From Calycina herbarum (taxonomy: Eukaryota > Ascomycota > Leotiomycetes > Helotiales > Pezizellaceae): a stretch of 64,000 nt of DNA. The position numbers and the translations under genes were made by a program. The notes under the pieces were generated by a model. It was given only the letters and a program-made list of their open reading frames with translations. It was not told the DNA's origin and did no database searches. Position 1 is the stretch's first letter; every line of letters starts with the position of its first letter. This document shows, piece by piece, positions 44,581 through 56,335 of this stretch. Where the stretch lies: contig LLEY01000007.1 of assembly GCA_001414485.1 (NCBI GenBank), positions 62,001-126,000 of the forward strand. The letters are read 5' to 3'.

Positions 44581-47207
44581 TGCTGGTTGAAAAGAAAATA
44601 ACAAATCAAAACAAGTTTTCAATATAATTATTGCTTTCAAATGATGATAAACTTAGCACAAGGCATCGAGGAGGAAGTAATATATATTCACTTCTTGATG
44701 GCAAAACTTTTTACCAAGGTGGTGAAGGTGGGGGATATGCACTTGCAGATGAAGTACCCGCATAGAAATGCCGTTGACGGAGTGGGACCTAAAAAGTGAC
44801 AGACACATTATGAGAGCTACAAAACTCATATTTGGATCCCCAAAAATCGTTGATGAATAAAAAAATATGAATAAAGGAAATGGCCAAGAAGAAACGTATA
44901 GTTGTATTAAATTGCACTCATTTTTGTGAAGTGTTTACTGTACTTGTACCCCTATGTTCCTGGTTAGCGAGACGGCCACAAGCTTCAGGCTACGCCGCCT
45001 GTAAGCGGGAGTTAGCGGTAAGCCTGACAGCGCATTGCGCCCTTCGAGATCGGAATTCGTCATCGAGGGGAACCTCACTTCTTCCTTTCTTCCACATCTC
45101 CAACTCGCGACAATGACAAGACAGAATCTTCTCTGCGACAATGGCAGCGGTGAGTTGTGTAAGAATTCGGAGCTTGTCTGTTGATCGCGACTTTGGCTAG
45201 GAGTTGGCTTGAAGACTGCTGAACAATTGTAGGAAATCTACCACTCCCAACTCCACTTGTTTGCGCGTGGCTGACAATCTCCAGCACTCCAAGACTCCTT
45301 CCGATTCACTCAATGTACCTCCGAGATTTGTAGAACTCTCGCAGCAGCCGAAATGGTTGCGAGAAGCCTAGAAGACCGCGTAAACCGATCCGTGGACCCA
45401 TTTCGAGTCCTCGCCTGATGGACGCGACGATGTGGTTTTGCGCTCGAGGAACAACCAAGATATGACGATATGACCTACATCGCAGCTGTCTTCTACTGCC
45501 ACCGGAATACTCGAGTAACGACGAAGTGAATAAGGCTTGTGGGTTGGACACTGAGACAAATGGCAGAGGCCGCACCAGCTGTGACAAACCGGGCACTGCA
45601 CCTTCCACACTAAAGAAGAAATGGGGCGGGGGTTAGACTCAAATGAAAGTCAGGTCGCACCTTCCCATCTCGACCTTGACCTGTGGCTCATTGGATGCCA
45701 CGACGAGCTCGAGGTTGAGATGAGAGGGAAGGAGCGACCTTAATACTCGCCTTTCTTGGGCTATAGTTGACACCATAGTTGAGGTGCAACAATCTCCATT
45801 CCGACGTCAGGTTGCCGTTGACCATGCGCACAAAAAACCACCGCGGAGGCTTCTGCTCGCCAGTAGCCAGGGAACAAGAACTCGTGGTATTCATCGTTTA
45901 CTTTGTGATACGAGTACGAAATTATGATTCAAGAATCCTCGCTTTGCATTGCAAGTCTGGAAAATTGCATTTTGTTTCTATTCGATAGGTTCACACTGGT
46001 AGCCAGGGGAAGCATTGCCCATTTCAGATCTCCACTATTCTGGCAATATCATTCCACTTGCAAACAGCATGCCTTGATTGCCAATGTGGGTAGTTCCCTC
46101 ATTCGCTCAGATGTTTTGTTTTGGCACCCCGCAAGTCAAAAAACCATGATAGGCATCGCGAGGAGAAAGGAGGCGGGGCATCATGTTCCGTTCCGATGTT
46201 GAGTAACCATTATGCGATGACTTCCGTTCATCCTAGTTTTTGTCGTCTGACTTTGAGAAATTCTCATTGCCACCGCTCTTTTCTGCTATTACCGCGGGTT
46301 TTTTATCGCGACTAGTATATGTACTAGCTTGCTGGTTGGTTGAATCAGTTGTTCCTACAGCTAAAGAGAAGACGAGTAGTCGCGGGAGCCTATCGGGAGA
46401 ATGGCTACATATATGTTGGCAGTTTAATAGTGGCAATAATATTGGCATGTGGCAGTGCCATATTTCCGTCATTATCATGTTTCACATATGGCAATTCTCA
46501 ATCTGCTACACATCTTTGTGGCGTAAAATACAGTGTGGCGTGGTACAAGTAGCCGCATTTTCTTTCCTTCGGGTTGTATGTTTTCAACTTCTCTTTCTAT
46601 TTTTTGTTGAAGTGGTAAAAATTTGTTGGTGTATGAATTGAAGAATAATTGCTTTTTCAGATCACTTCCAACCAAGATTCTGTTGTGTACCTTGCAGGTA
46701 TAGGCAAAGTTATTGATTGGCAGAGCAGAGGGCTTCTCCATTACAATATCAATTCTATATCATCCAACATATCGCCTCGATCGGTAACCCCGCTCATATC
46801 ATCATATCAGCCGCGGACACCCCGGTGCGGCAGAAGGGGGATTAACCTTAACCCACTCAATCCATTTTGCCTGAAACGAACAACGATTCAGAAATGCGCT
46901 CCCCCTGCTTAAGCCCTCTAAACCCCTGTCTCCCCGCATTTCAACTATTGCTGGGTAGCCGCATATCGTATAAGGGTGATCTACGATTAATCAATCTGGT
47001 TCTCGGAAGAAGGAAATGGATTGATATCAGGAGTTGGTGCCGGCGAAGTTAAGTGGAGCCATCATGAAATTCATAAATAGTCTCTGTCGTCTGATATTTT
47101 GAAACTCTTTTCTCTCTCTCGCCAGCCGCGTACTCATCAATCGCTTGTTTATCAACATTTCCAACATTCTTCGGCCCTGGTTTTAATATTTTACTCACAT
47201 CGTCATC
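44581..47207. other. Intergenic, no supported gene
   Basis: About 2.6 kb. At 45894-45300 (minus) there are short open stretches, one reading GEQKPPRWFFVRMVNG and another CPVCHSWCGLC. No consistent splice model or known domain joins them. A decayed gene is possible. Confidence 0.35.
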
Positions 47208-48015
47208 ATGAAGTTCTCGGCTACGACTCTCCTCCTCGCGGGTGGAGCTCTTGCTTCCCCAGCTGCTCCACTCGAAGACCGACAAAGTGGTTGTCCCAAG
47301 GTTCACGTTTTTGGCGCAAGAGAGACTACGGCACCAGCAGGTTACGGTACGGCTGGTACAGTTGTCAATCTGGTTCTAGGTGCATACTCCGGATCAACCG
47401 CAGAAGCCATCTCATACCCAGCTTGCGGAGGTCAGAGCTCATGCGGAGGACAATCATACGCCAATTCTGCACTCGCTGGTACTGCTGCGGTTGCCAGTGC
47501 TGTCAATGCTTTTAATACCAAGTGCCCAACGACTCAACTTGTTTTAGTTGGATATTCCCAGGTATGCCGGGGACAACTCGTGCTGCAAAATTGAAACTGA
47601 CCATATTCTAGGGAGGTCAAATTATGGATAATGCTTATTGTGGTGGAGGGGATACCAACATCGGTCTTTCCAGCACTGCGATCCCAATTCAGGCAGCGGC
47701 TGTTTCTATGATCAAGGCTGCCATTTTCATGGGTGACCCACGTTACATTGCTGGACTCTCATATAATGTTGGAACATGCACTGCTCATGGGGTGAATCGC
47801 CTGCATTCCCTTATCCCTTTGCTATTTGCTGATTAGAATAGTTCGCTCCTCGCCCAGCGGGATTCTCGTGCCCATCTGCGGCTAATGTCAAGAGCTACTG
47901 TGATGCTGCTGATCCATACTGCTGCACTGGAAGTGATGCGAATACCCATCAACAATACGGAAACAAGTATGGTCAGCAGGCTTTGACTTTCATCAAGAGC
48001 AAGATCACTGCTTAG
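47208..48015 (+). CDS. CE5 acetylxylan esterase/cutinase-family esterase
   Basis: Three exons: 47208-47561, 47612-47791, 47842-48015 (235 aa). The signal peptide ends near GGALASP; a short propeptide ends in DRQ. The catalytic nucleophile is Ser117 in GYSQGG, split by intron 1 after Gln118. Asp202 (DPYCC) and His214 (THQQYG) complete the triad with the 12-residue spacing typical of acetylxylan esterase II. Several Cys pairs (CGGQSSCGG, YCCTG) fit the secreted fold. The enzyme would remove acetyl groups from xylan outside the cell and fits with the AA9s and GH28 of this window. Family is secure; acetylxylan esterase is favoured over cutinase by the Cys pattern and length. Confidence 0.92.
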
Positions 48016-51000
48016 GTTATTTGATGGTTATTTGATGTTCGGCACTCAGAGACTCTAAGAAAAGAGTGGCGAGATTGAGGGGGTTCTTGTATATATTTTA
48101 TTACTCTTCTTGAATATATCTTTGGCATGGATTGCCCTTCTTTTCGATACTTTATTGGATTTGTTGTGTCGCATCTGGAGCTGGTCCTGTTTTTCTGGTG
48201 TTGGGTTTGAAGCCGACGTAGAGTGGATTTGAGAGCACCATACACTTTCTTTGCTCCTTTTTTTCTTGTTGCTGGTTTTACCTTGATCTGTCACGCCAGG
48301 ATGGTTCTTATACCAGGCATAGAGATCACTTTTTGTTCGCAGTTTAAGAAATCTATGAGGCTCGAGGTCGTACTGAAAACGCTACCTACACAATAAGTCA
48401 GCAACAAATATCCACGAAAATATAACAAAAATACGACCAGATGCGCAAGTCCCAACTCACTTTTTCCTTGGGTCTTGAACATTGTTTGCGCCTATATATG
48501 TAGATTGGATTTAGAGATAGGTAAGGATTATTTAAAAGAGAGAAAAGTAAAATATCTATTCAACAAGTATAGATATTAAAAGGTAGGGATATATATAATT
48601 AGAATAAGGGAGTTAAAGTTCTAAGTTTGCTAAAATTCCTTTCTATAGCCTACTGCTCGTAGATTTCCGTCGGGAGGTAAGGGTACGTGAGTGGCTGTGT
48701 GTTGATGTAGCTGAGACTTTTTAGTGGCTTACCCACCGGCTTCTAGCTTACCTAGTAGTTTACTCGACGCATAACAGCTTATCTGCTCAATAAAGTTAGG
48801 CCACAAGGGAGTGGGAATATCAAGATACCTTTAGCGACAGTCACATGCGCGGCCGTTTGAGAGTATGGGTAGTTCAACTATCAGTTTTAATTTTATTCGA
48901 GAATTTTTAGAATAATTGAGTTAATGGAATGAAGTTCCGTAATTTGCATAGATCTATCGTGCTATCTTTATAATAGGTATTGAATATAATTATTCGAGAA
49001 AATTTAGAATAATCAAGTTGAATAAAGAAAGTTCCGCGAATTCCAAAGTATATAGCTCCAGTAGTACTAGGTACTTTTCTTCAGAATATTTGTTTATTAT
49101 AATTGTTCTCGAAGTTTTAGAAATTAGATTAGTTAAAGGTAGTTTGGGGATCTATGAATTTGGGATATATCTTGGTCACTTTCTGTTTACTTCATCTAAT
49201 CTATCATCTTATGATCTTACCTCTCCGTCTTATGATCACACTTGTCTATCTTATCCTCGTCGCAAATGAAGTCAGCATACCAGTTCCCTTTTCTTTGAGA
49301 AAAAATCTAAACCCTTAAAACCCAAGGTCCAGGCCAGTATGCACGTCAAATCAGTATTCAGTAGTGGTGGTTGCTGGTCAAGCTTCTTTCAAGTGTCCCG
49401 AAAAGCTCTGCATATAGTCTTTTTCTTTGGGGATTCCGTATTTCCCCTCCCCTAGAACACTGATAGAAAAAGTAGAATGGAGGAGGAGGAGGGAATTGGG
49501 ACCGAGGAGGGCTGCAGCTGCACTCCAAGCTTGCCGTTGGGTCGGGCACCTCCCTTGGTCGCTCCTTCCCTTCGCTTCACACAACACCAACACAGCAATT
49601 CTTGCCGCAAGCGCGCGCACCTCTCTCGCAAGGAAGGAACGACCATAATCCCTAGCACCCCGCTCAAAATTCTTCAAAACCTCGCGCTCCCCATCCCTCT
49701 GTTTCTTTCTTTCTTTTCCCCTCAACCACATTTCTACTCTTCTTCTCCACCTCGACGCAACCCATCACCAACTCTGAACCCGGGCAAGGCGCTCACCATC
49801 ACTCATCCCCCTGACGGTTGAAGCATCGATAAGACTGTTCCATCAACGAACACCACGTTGAGAATTAACAGCCTCTTCCTCGTTGGCACATTATTCTTAT
49901 CATTGGCACTGTGGCGAATGGTTGTAGGTTCAGTTTCAAGGAGTTGGAGTATGGGTTGAGAGACTTTATTTCATTCGTACCATAGAACCTGAGTTGATGA
50001 TTGCACAAAGGCATGCACTGTTGTTTCCTCCTGTTCTGTGCCTTTTGTGCTAATTGAATTACAGGCACCGAGAGTTGGATACGCGTCGGTCGCTGCTACT
50101 TCTGGCTCGGTACTTTCGTTTTGGGGTTTTCGGGTTGAAGCTCAAGATAGTCCCATACACTCACTTGAGGTACAGAAAGTGGTGGATGGAAGGATCAGCT
50201 TGGGTACACTCGTGGTATGTCGCCGTGTTCTCTTTGCATTGGATCTTCCTGACCAATTTTAGGTGCATTGCGTAACGACAAGCTCATCCACCTCGTTGGC
50301 ATGCCTAAAGATAACTTCTCCAAGTAGAATATCTCCTCTGCCACGTCAAAGAACTCCTTGTAGCCAGCGCGGGCTTCAATTCCTGGGGACCGGTAACCAA
50401 ATTATCCTCCCGGTTTTTGACGGCGACGCCTTCCTTCCCTCTCGCAGCTTTCAACTCCCTCTGTTCAGCATCTTCCCTCTTACGCTCGAGGTCGCCACCT
50501 AAAATCTTCGGAACCAGACCATCTCTTCATTCCTGAAAGATTGTTCCAAGACGGTTGAGAGGAGATAGAAATTGGTTAGAAGAATTCTGTACACATGTTT
50601 TTACAAGGCGGGTTGGCATCCATCTGCTTCACAGGAGAGCAAGAAGTGGGCGGTATCTGTTACAAACCTGGTGCCTGCCTTTGTTTTCATGAACACAAGG
50701 GGGAGGAACCAGGGAGACCAAGAAATAACTTCTGCTGCCTCAAGCGAGTGGGCATGAAGGGTGTTTGGCTCGTCGAGAAGAACATCAACGAGGAAGCTGT
50801 CAGAAATCAGGTGATTTGGGGGCCAAATCTTGGTGCTTAATAAGCCCTTGGAACATAATTAGACTGTTTGTCCGTATGGACAACTTAGACTCGTAATCAT
50901 CGAATCCATCAATCAATAGATCAAAACCATCACTTTTATCCCCCATTCTTGACAGAAGCCCTCGCGTTCCTCCCTCCTCCCTCCTTCTTCCCTTGCCTTC

Positions 51001-51168
51001 TTCTTCAACATCCATCATAACAACTACCCATCAACCCCCCTCCCAAAAAAATCCTCAATCACACACACCCCTGTAAGAGCGAATTCTTGAGGATGAGGCT
51101 GTATCAGTAAACGAACACGTTGAGATGGAATGCTGCCTACTCGGTACCTAATTCCCTCGCATGCTCAC
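48016..51168. other. Intergenic, no supported gene
   Basis: About 3.1 kb. AT-rich at 48490-49070. Motif copies (ATCATCTTATGATC, CCGTCTTATGATC) at about 49204 and 49225. Overlapping frames at 49358-49821 are open on both strands and rich in Ser/Pro/Arg; I take them for composition effects. A minus-strand charged stretch near 50460-50300 (LERKREDAEQRELKAARG) may be a gene relic. Confidence 0.35.
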
Positions 51169-51379
51169 CTTAGCGTACAATAGTTCTTTTTGATATATCT
51201 TTCGAGGGTTTGGAGACTCTTCTTTCCAGCGTTGTTTCTCCATTCCAGTTGCTGAAGGGGTTCTTGGGGTTCCTGAGGTGGAATTTGGGTGCGAGAAAGA
51301 GGGTGTTGCTGGTGAACTCCTAGAAGAAGTGGACTTTACTCTGCGAACGCCTACTTCCACTTCGATTGTGCGAATCGGT
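51169..51379 (-). CDS. Possible internal exon of an unrecognised Ser/Pro-rich protein
   Basis: This minus-strand block is open and bounded by a good acceptor (TTATTCCAG at 51381) and donor (AAG|GTGAGC at 51168). It encodes PIRTIEVEVGVRRVKSTSS followed by Ser/Pro/Thr-rich sequence and RKIYQKELLYAK. A plausible upstream stretch reads NNYEYYPRTFRRT. I could not find a start codon, so the gene is incomplete or decayed. No family recognised. Confidence 0.25.
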
Positions 51380-52019
51380 CTGGAATAATTGAAATTATTG
51401 TTAGAGAACTTCTAGGAGAATCGGAGGCTTAGCTACTTGGTTCTCCTGAAGGTTCTTGGGTAATATTCGTAATTATTCAAGCTAGTCAAGTCATGAGAGT
51501 AATGCTCATTTTTGCCTTTGAAGCCCTACCCAAACGCTGTCATCACAAACCCTTGTAGTTGGTTGTTTCTCATATTTCCCAGCCTCCAGGACTCGGTTCT
51601 CCACTCCAAGTTAGCTATAATCTCTTTGAGATTTCCATGCGAGGAGCTCTACGGCGACGCTGTCAAAAGTATTGAGAATATAGAGCACTACGCTACAATG
51701 CCCTGTAATGGTGCCCTGGAGTTGCAATCTGGTGAGAGCGCTGTATTTCAGTAGACCTCCCTGCAAATTAGCTCCTAGAGTCTTTCCTAGAGGCTCCCTT
51801 AACCCTATGGATTCTGGGTACCGACGCCTTTTCTCGCTACAGGGAGCGGCGAATCAGCCTCGACCCTTCAGGGCAGCTTACAGCGCATTACAACGCACTG
51901 CCCTGTATTCTCCATACTTTTGACCGCGTCTGCGTATAAAAGTGAAAGACTGGAGTCTCATGGAGGTACTTGTACTTTGTTTTCTACGTTCCAGCGTTTG
52001 ACTTTTTTTTTCAGATGAG
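51380..52019. other. Intergenic, nothing recognised
   Basis: No gene with coding features. The frame 51708-51923 has no motif. Confidence 0.35.
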
Positions 52020-52370
52020 CATGTCGTCCGGTAATTGGCTAAAATTGTCTGGCTCGAGGCAAGACAATTTTAAAAGGCGTGAATGAAGTTACGCCAGCCG
52101 TGGTCAAAAAAATATTTTGAGGACACAATCACTTTCGTCCGATCAACAGTCAAGGAATACCCATGTCTTATTCAGGCCATAAAATTGAAGAAAAACAGAA
52201 TGAGTTACGACACAGTATTACAGTAGGTTAAAACATGTTTCAACCGCTATCGTCCGATCAGCAGTCAATAAACATGTATCTTTTAGAAAACTAACCAGAG
52301 TGCCGATAGCAAGTATGGAATAAAATAATAACTATTATTATGATTGGTCGTCCGATTAGTACTTGAGTAT
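52020..52370. repeat. Degenerate tandem repeat, CGTCCGAT box every 98-115 bp
   Basis: The box CGTCCGATCARCAGTCAA occurs at about 52136 and 52251, with weaker forms at about 52025 and 52349. Sequence between boxes is only loosely similar. Non-coding. Confidence 0.5.
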
Positions 52371-52454
52371 TTACATTTTCTAACATGAACAGAGAAATCT
52401 TATTTGCTGATTGAAGTTTACAAAGTACGAATCCTTGTGTAACGAAGGGTTGGG

Positions 52455-52772
52455 AGTAAGCTATCAATTAACGAGTAAGTCATCACATAATTTATCGGGG
52501 GCCAAAAATGAGGTTGCCAATAAGCTGCTAAATGTTGAGTAAGCCAGTGTGAGTTTTCGGCCCCCAAATATTTTACCGCGTAAGCGATCAATTAACCAGT
52601 AAACCAACAATTATTTAGGGGCCAAAATGGGGGCACGGGTAAGCTGCTAAATAGCAAGTAAACGAAAAAAAAGTGGGGTAAGCCACCGGCGTTTTTGGCC
52701 CCCAAATATTTTCAACGAGTACGCCACGAGTAAGCCCGGAGTAATCCACGAGTAACCCACGAGTAACCCAGC
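52455..52772. repeat. Two 125-137-bp tandem units with internal hairpins, then a GAGTAACCCAC array
   Basis: Units start with GTAAGCTATCAATTAAC (52455) and GTAAGCGATCAATTAAC (52580). Each holds inverted arms GGGGCCAAAA and TTTTNGGCCCC about 60-75 bp apart, able to form a stem. The block ends in four short copies of ACGAGTAAnCC (52714-52772). No coding potential. Confidence 0.65.
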
Positions 52773-53252
52773 ATTGAACATATATAGAATCTTATTAGAA
52801 TTGAGACATCTGAAACGTGTGAATGGATTTATGATGCCGATTACTGGTTATTGATTAAGTAAGGGTAGAAGCTTGATTGTCGGAACAATTTGTGAATATT
52901 TTGGTTTTCTTATTTGAATTGAGAAATGGAGAAGCTCGAGTGGTCTTTTGTCGAATTAATAATGAGACGAGTTATCGTTGATAAGACGAATATAATATCA
53001 TAAGACGAGGAGAGGTCACTGGGACAGTCTGCATATTTTACATATTTGCTGCATTTCAAGAACTACCTACTCCCCTTCGCTAGATTAACTAGGAATACTA
53101 GTGTCACTAACCCTCTTCATGGGTCCCAATCTAGTAACAGCCTCCTTACTTCTCAAATAATCCATCGGTCTCATCCCTTTCTTCCTCTCACCCTCCGCAC
53201 TCTCCGTATCAAAATTATCAATGTTCTGCTGCCCCGGTGTCTCAGGTTGCTG
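52773..53252. other. Intergenic
   Basis: Contains inverted copies of the dispersed motif near 52980-53010 (GATAAGACGA, ATCATAAGACGAG). No gene. Confidence 0.4.
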
Positions 53253-55571
53253 TTATTCCTGCTCCGGACTTATGTCGTCCATGAAATCAGGAAGTGAAGA
53301 AACAGAATGGGAAATGTGGTTCTTTCCCACGGCACTGATATCCGGTGATAAAGAGGAGAGAGAGTTCTTCCTTCCAATCTCGGTCTTCATGTCGTTTGCG
53401 TGGGTAGATTTATCTCCACAACTTTCTGTATCACCAGCATCTGGTGGTGCCCCGCCTTCGAGTTCATTGAGATCTGTCGGTATTGAAGTGGAAGATTCTT
53501 GTACACCTACGCGTTTAGGTTTCAGTGGGAGATCCGATTCCATAGGGTTTCTCTCTCCGCGTTTGGGAGAGGAGGCGGGACTGGTGCTATTTTCATCCAT
53601 GAGAGACATGTCGTAAGCGTAATTTATTTCTGAACTCCCTTTTTCGATGATGACTACCATCCAAACGCCTACGTTTCCGTTTACGTCGAGTAGTGGAGTT
53701 GCAGAGATCCAACAGGTTTTTCCGAGACGGGCAGGATCGAGTTCGGCACTTGGTTCGCCGCGTCTTCCTTTCTTTCCCCAACGACCGGTTACGGTTCCGT
53801 CTCTTCCTGTTCCTGGGCGACTTAGGACTGCGACTTTTGCTGTGACTGCGGTTCCTGATTGGAGAGAGTCTTGAAGTCCTGAGAGGGTACTTGCTGGAGC
53901 TGCGATGTAGGAGAGGAAAGGACGTTGTTGCAGTTGACCCAATTTTCTCGCTGATTGCGAAACAAATATCATCCGTAAAGAAGGATAAGGTCGTATTAAC
54001 ACATATTTTTGATAGATGGCTCCTGGTAGACGACCGGAAATTTCATTGTTTGAGAGTTTCCATGCTGTATCGCCGCCGGCTTCGGGAGTAGCGTCTTCTG
54101 ATTCGTTTTCGCTTCCTGATGCTTCATCTTCGTCTTTGATCACCCTTCTTGCTTTCGATGCTCGTGAAGAACTACCGGAAAATCCTTCCACCAAATCTGA
54201 TGAACCTGAACCACCTTGGCTGATATCCTGAACAATGGCGCTCTCTTCCAAATCAAACGCTTTCCCCAGATCCCTCAATTTCGCAAAAACCTCCTCCTTA
54301 GGATCCGTTTCCTCCTCGCTTAACCGTTCCAATTCCAACTCACGTCTCAGCAAAAAACGTTCAAACCCATCCACCCCCCTCCCTCCCTCCACAAGCCGGC
54401 TAGCATCCACCTGCGCGCCAAGATAATACTTCACCTTCCCCCTCCCATCATGCAAAGGAGCCAGAAGCAAAACGTTAACGAAAGGCGTCCCATCCCTCCG
54501 ATAATTCAAAAGCGTCTCGCAAATTTCCTGTCCAGCAGAAAGTGCTTTCCTCAATCTCTTCTTACATTCCCGATTCGTCCTTGGTCCCTGAAGAAAACGA
54601 CAGTTCTTTCCGATGGTGTTATCCCGGTTATATCCAGACAATCGGAAGAATTCTTCGGATACGTAAACTAGTGGGTTATCAGGTTGATTGGGATCGCTGA
54701 TACAAAATACTTCGCTCAATCCCCCGAACAAATCCCTAGTCAAAGGTGTCGCGTGACCGGTCATTTCGGCAGCGAGACATGATGTCGCGGCTTTTACGAG
54801 AGAGTAGGTTACCCATGCTGGAAGAGCTTGTTGTAGTAGTGCATTGAAGGCACGTTTCGAAGTTTCTAAAAAGGTTGCTGAGATTTCGATAGCTGGGAAT
54901 GTCGATTTGAGGCTTGACTCTTGGGAATTAACTAGGGCGGCCGCTACGGCATTTGCGTAATCAACTGCCTTTAGCACTTTTTGCACTTCCAGGTACTCTG
55001 GGACAAAATGAGCGAGATCTGGACGGTAATTGTTTAGGAATGTGGAGAACCGTCGGAGGAGTTGGGAATCGGATGTGAGTACCCGGAGGTAATCTTCACA
55101 GTAAAGAAGTTCGGTGAGAGCCTCCAGGTTTGCGGCTTTTGCTTTTGCTGGGGGTGGTCTGAGGTCGAAATCTGAGTCTGTTGTTGATGTTTGGGGAGGT
55201 CCCGTGGTTGGTCTAGTGGCTTTTGGTGGTGCTGAACCACTCATTGTTGATGTGTCGGCTGAGGATTGAGAGTATGGTGATAGAAGTGGTTCTGTGTTTG
55301 AATCGTTTGTTTCTTCTTCTTCCTCCTTGGGTCTCAGGGATGTGATGCTTTTGCGATGTGGTGAGCCTCTCAATCGGGAAGTGGATGATGGACGTCTTTC
55401 TCCTTGGCTTTTCTCAAACCCCGATTTGAGAGCTGACTTGCCGATTGGTTGTGACGCAAGCTGTAGATTCTCCTCAGCTGAGAGTATCTTTTCAGCTCTA
55501 ACCTTTGAGTCTAAGGAAGGAGAGGATTTGTGCGAATGTCGGTTACGACCAGATTTGTAATACCGGTCCAT
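53253..55571 (-). CDS. RGS-LOV photoreceptor, BcLOV4-like
   Basis: Single exon, 772 aa. An RGS-like region lies at about residues 148-275 (LEALTELLYCEDYLRVL, FLNNYRPDLAHFVPEY). A LOV domain follows at about 280-395. The flavin-adduct motif is GKNCRFLQGP with Cys324; YVSEEFFRLSGY, LLNYRRDGTPFVN and YYLGAQVDAS are the other LOV signatures, including the glutamine (387) that flips on illumination. The C-terminal part includes a basic stretch, GRWGKKGRRG (596-605), and PAS-like WISATPLLDVNGNVGVWMV. Known RGS-LOV proteins such as Botrytis BcLOV4 bind membranes on blue light through a basic segment after LOV. The order here matches, so a light-gated membrane protein that may act on G-protein signalling is expected. 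The N-terminal 145 residues are disordered and Ser-rich. Confidence 0.9.
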   Translation of the reverse strand: MDRYYKSGRNRHSHKSSPSLDSKVRAEKILSAEENLQLASQPIGKSALKSGFEKSQGERRPSSTSRLRGSPHRKSITSLRPKEEEEETNDSNTEPLLSPYSQSSADTSTMSGSAPPKATRPTTGPPQTSTTDSDFDLRPPPAKAKAANLEALTELLYCEDYLRVLTSDSQLLRRFSTFLNNYRPDLAHFVPEYLEVQKVLKAVDYANAVAAALVNSQESSLKSTFPAIEISATFLETSKRAFNALLQQALPAWVTYSLVKAATSCLAAEMTGHATPLTRDLFGGLSEVFCISDPNQPDNPLVYVSEEFFRLSGYNRDNTIGKNCRFLQGPRTNRECKKRLRKALSAGQEICETLLNYRRDGTPFVNVLLLAPLHDGRGKVKYYLGAQVDASRLVEGGRGVDGFERFLLRRELELERLSEEETDPKEEVFAKLRDLGKAFDLEESAIVQDISQGGSGSSDLVEGFSGSSSRASKARRVIKDEDEASGSENESEDATPEAGGDTAWKLSNNEISGRLPGAIYQKYVLIRPYPSLRMIFVSQSARKLGQLQQRPFLSYIAAPASTLSGLQDSLQSGTAVTAKVAVLSRPGTGRDGTVTGRWGKKGRRGEPSAELDPARLGKTCWISATPLLDVNGNVGVWMVVIIEKGSSEINYAYDMSLMDENSTSPASSPKRGERNPMESDLPLKPKRVGVQESSTSIPTDLNELEGGAPPDAGDTESCGDKSTHANDMKTEIGRKNSLSSLSPDISAVGKNHISHSVSSLPDFMDDISPEQE

Positions 55572-56091
55572 CTCACCCAGATGAACCCGGGTGGTTGATA
55601 TAGTTGATGGTAGTTAGATTGCCTAATTTTGTAGGCAAAACAAGTGAAAATGAAGATGTGCGGTTTTGATGTCGTTGACTTTAGCTACCTCAGCTTCCTA
55701 GGTGGTTCATGGCTTAGCGTAAGTACTTGGACGCGGGGATGGGTTGATTCAATTTTCGGATCACGCACGTCATGACTTAGCGAACGAATCAATATTTTCA
55801 GATGAACGTTACCACTCTTTTTTCCTTGATTTTCGCGTATTCCAAGAGGCTTAGGAGAGTTGCTCCGGGGGTTGGGCATCTAGTGACTGAGGGTAGTTTA
55901 AAAATCAGCCTTGTACTAGTTAAATTAACCAACAAGCAATAATTACTATATCGGGCAATCTCAAAATAACTTTTCCCTGGATCAATCAATGATCCCAAGT
56001 CGGTGAGAAATAACAGATACGTAAAGTAACTTCCAGCGATTCATATTTCTCAACTTACCACTCGGAAGAATGCCATCCAAAAAGAAAAAGC
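55572..56091. other. Intergenic, promoter of the LOV gene
   Basis: Upstream region of the RGS-LOV gene and 3' flank of the GMC fragment. No gene seen. Confidence 0.4.
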
Positions 56092-56335
56092 TCACAACCC
56101 CCAATCTTCTTTGATCAAATCCGCCCCCTTTTCCGCGACAGCATAAACAGTAGCCACAATATTCCCCCCAACATGCAAAGGAAAAACACTAGCATCAATA
56201 ACCCTCACCCCTTTCACACCTCTAACCCTCAACCTCTCATCCACCGCCCCCTCTCCCTCTCTCCCCATCGCACAACTCCCAATAGGATGATACTCCGTAG
56301 CCGTATAAGTAGCTTTAGATATTATATTCGTGAAA
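56092..56335 (-). pseudogene. GMC oxidoreductase, C-terminal fragment
   Basis: About 80 codons, reading ISKATYTATEYHPIGSCAMG, then LRVRGVKGVRVIDASVFP, VGGNIVATVYAVAEKGADLI and a stop. HPIGSCAMG and GGNIVATVYA hold the catalytic His and Asn region of FAD-dependent GMC (glucose-methanol-choline) oxidoreductases. Nothing upstream (higher coordinates) continues the protein; the frame runs straight into AT-rich DNA near 56340. The matching N-terminal part is on the same strand at 63516-64000. Confidence 0.85.

Noticed and set aside
45300..45894. Cys-rich minus-strand frame (CPVCHSWCGLC) that looks like a zinc ribbon
   Set aside because: Three overlapping frames compete, no splice model is consistent, and no start is found.
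49358..49821. Overlapping 70-117-codon frames on both strands
   Set aside because: Both strands open with low-complexity Ser/Pro/Arg content; no domain or splice signal distinguishes a real gene.
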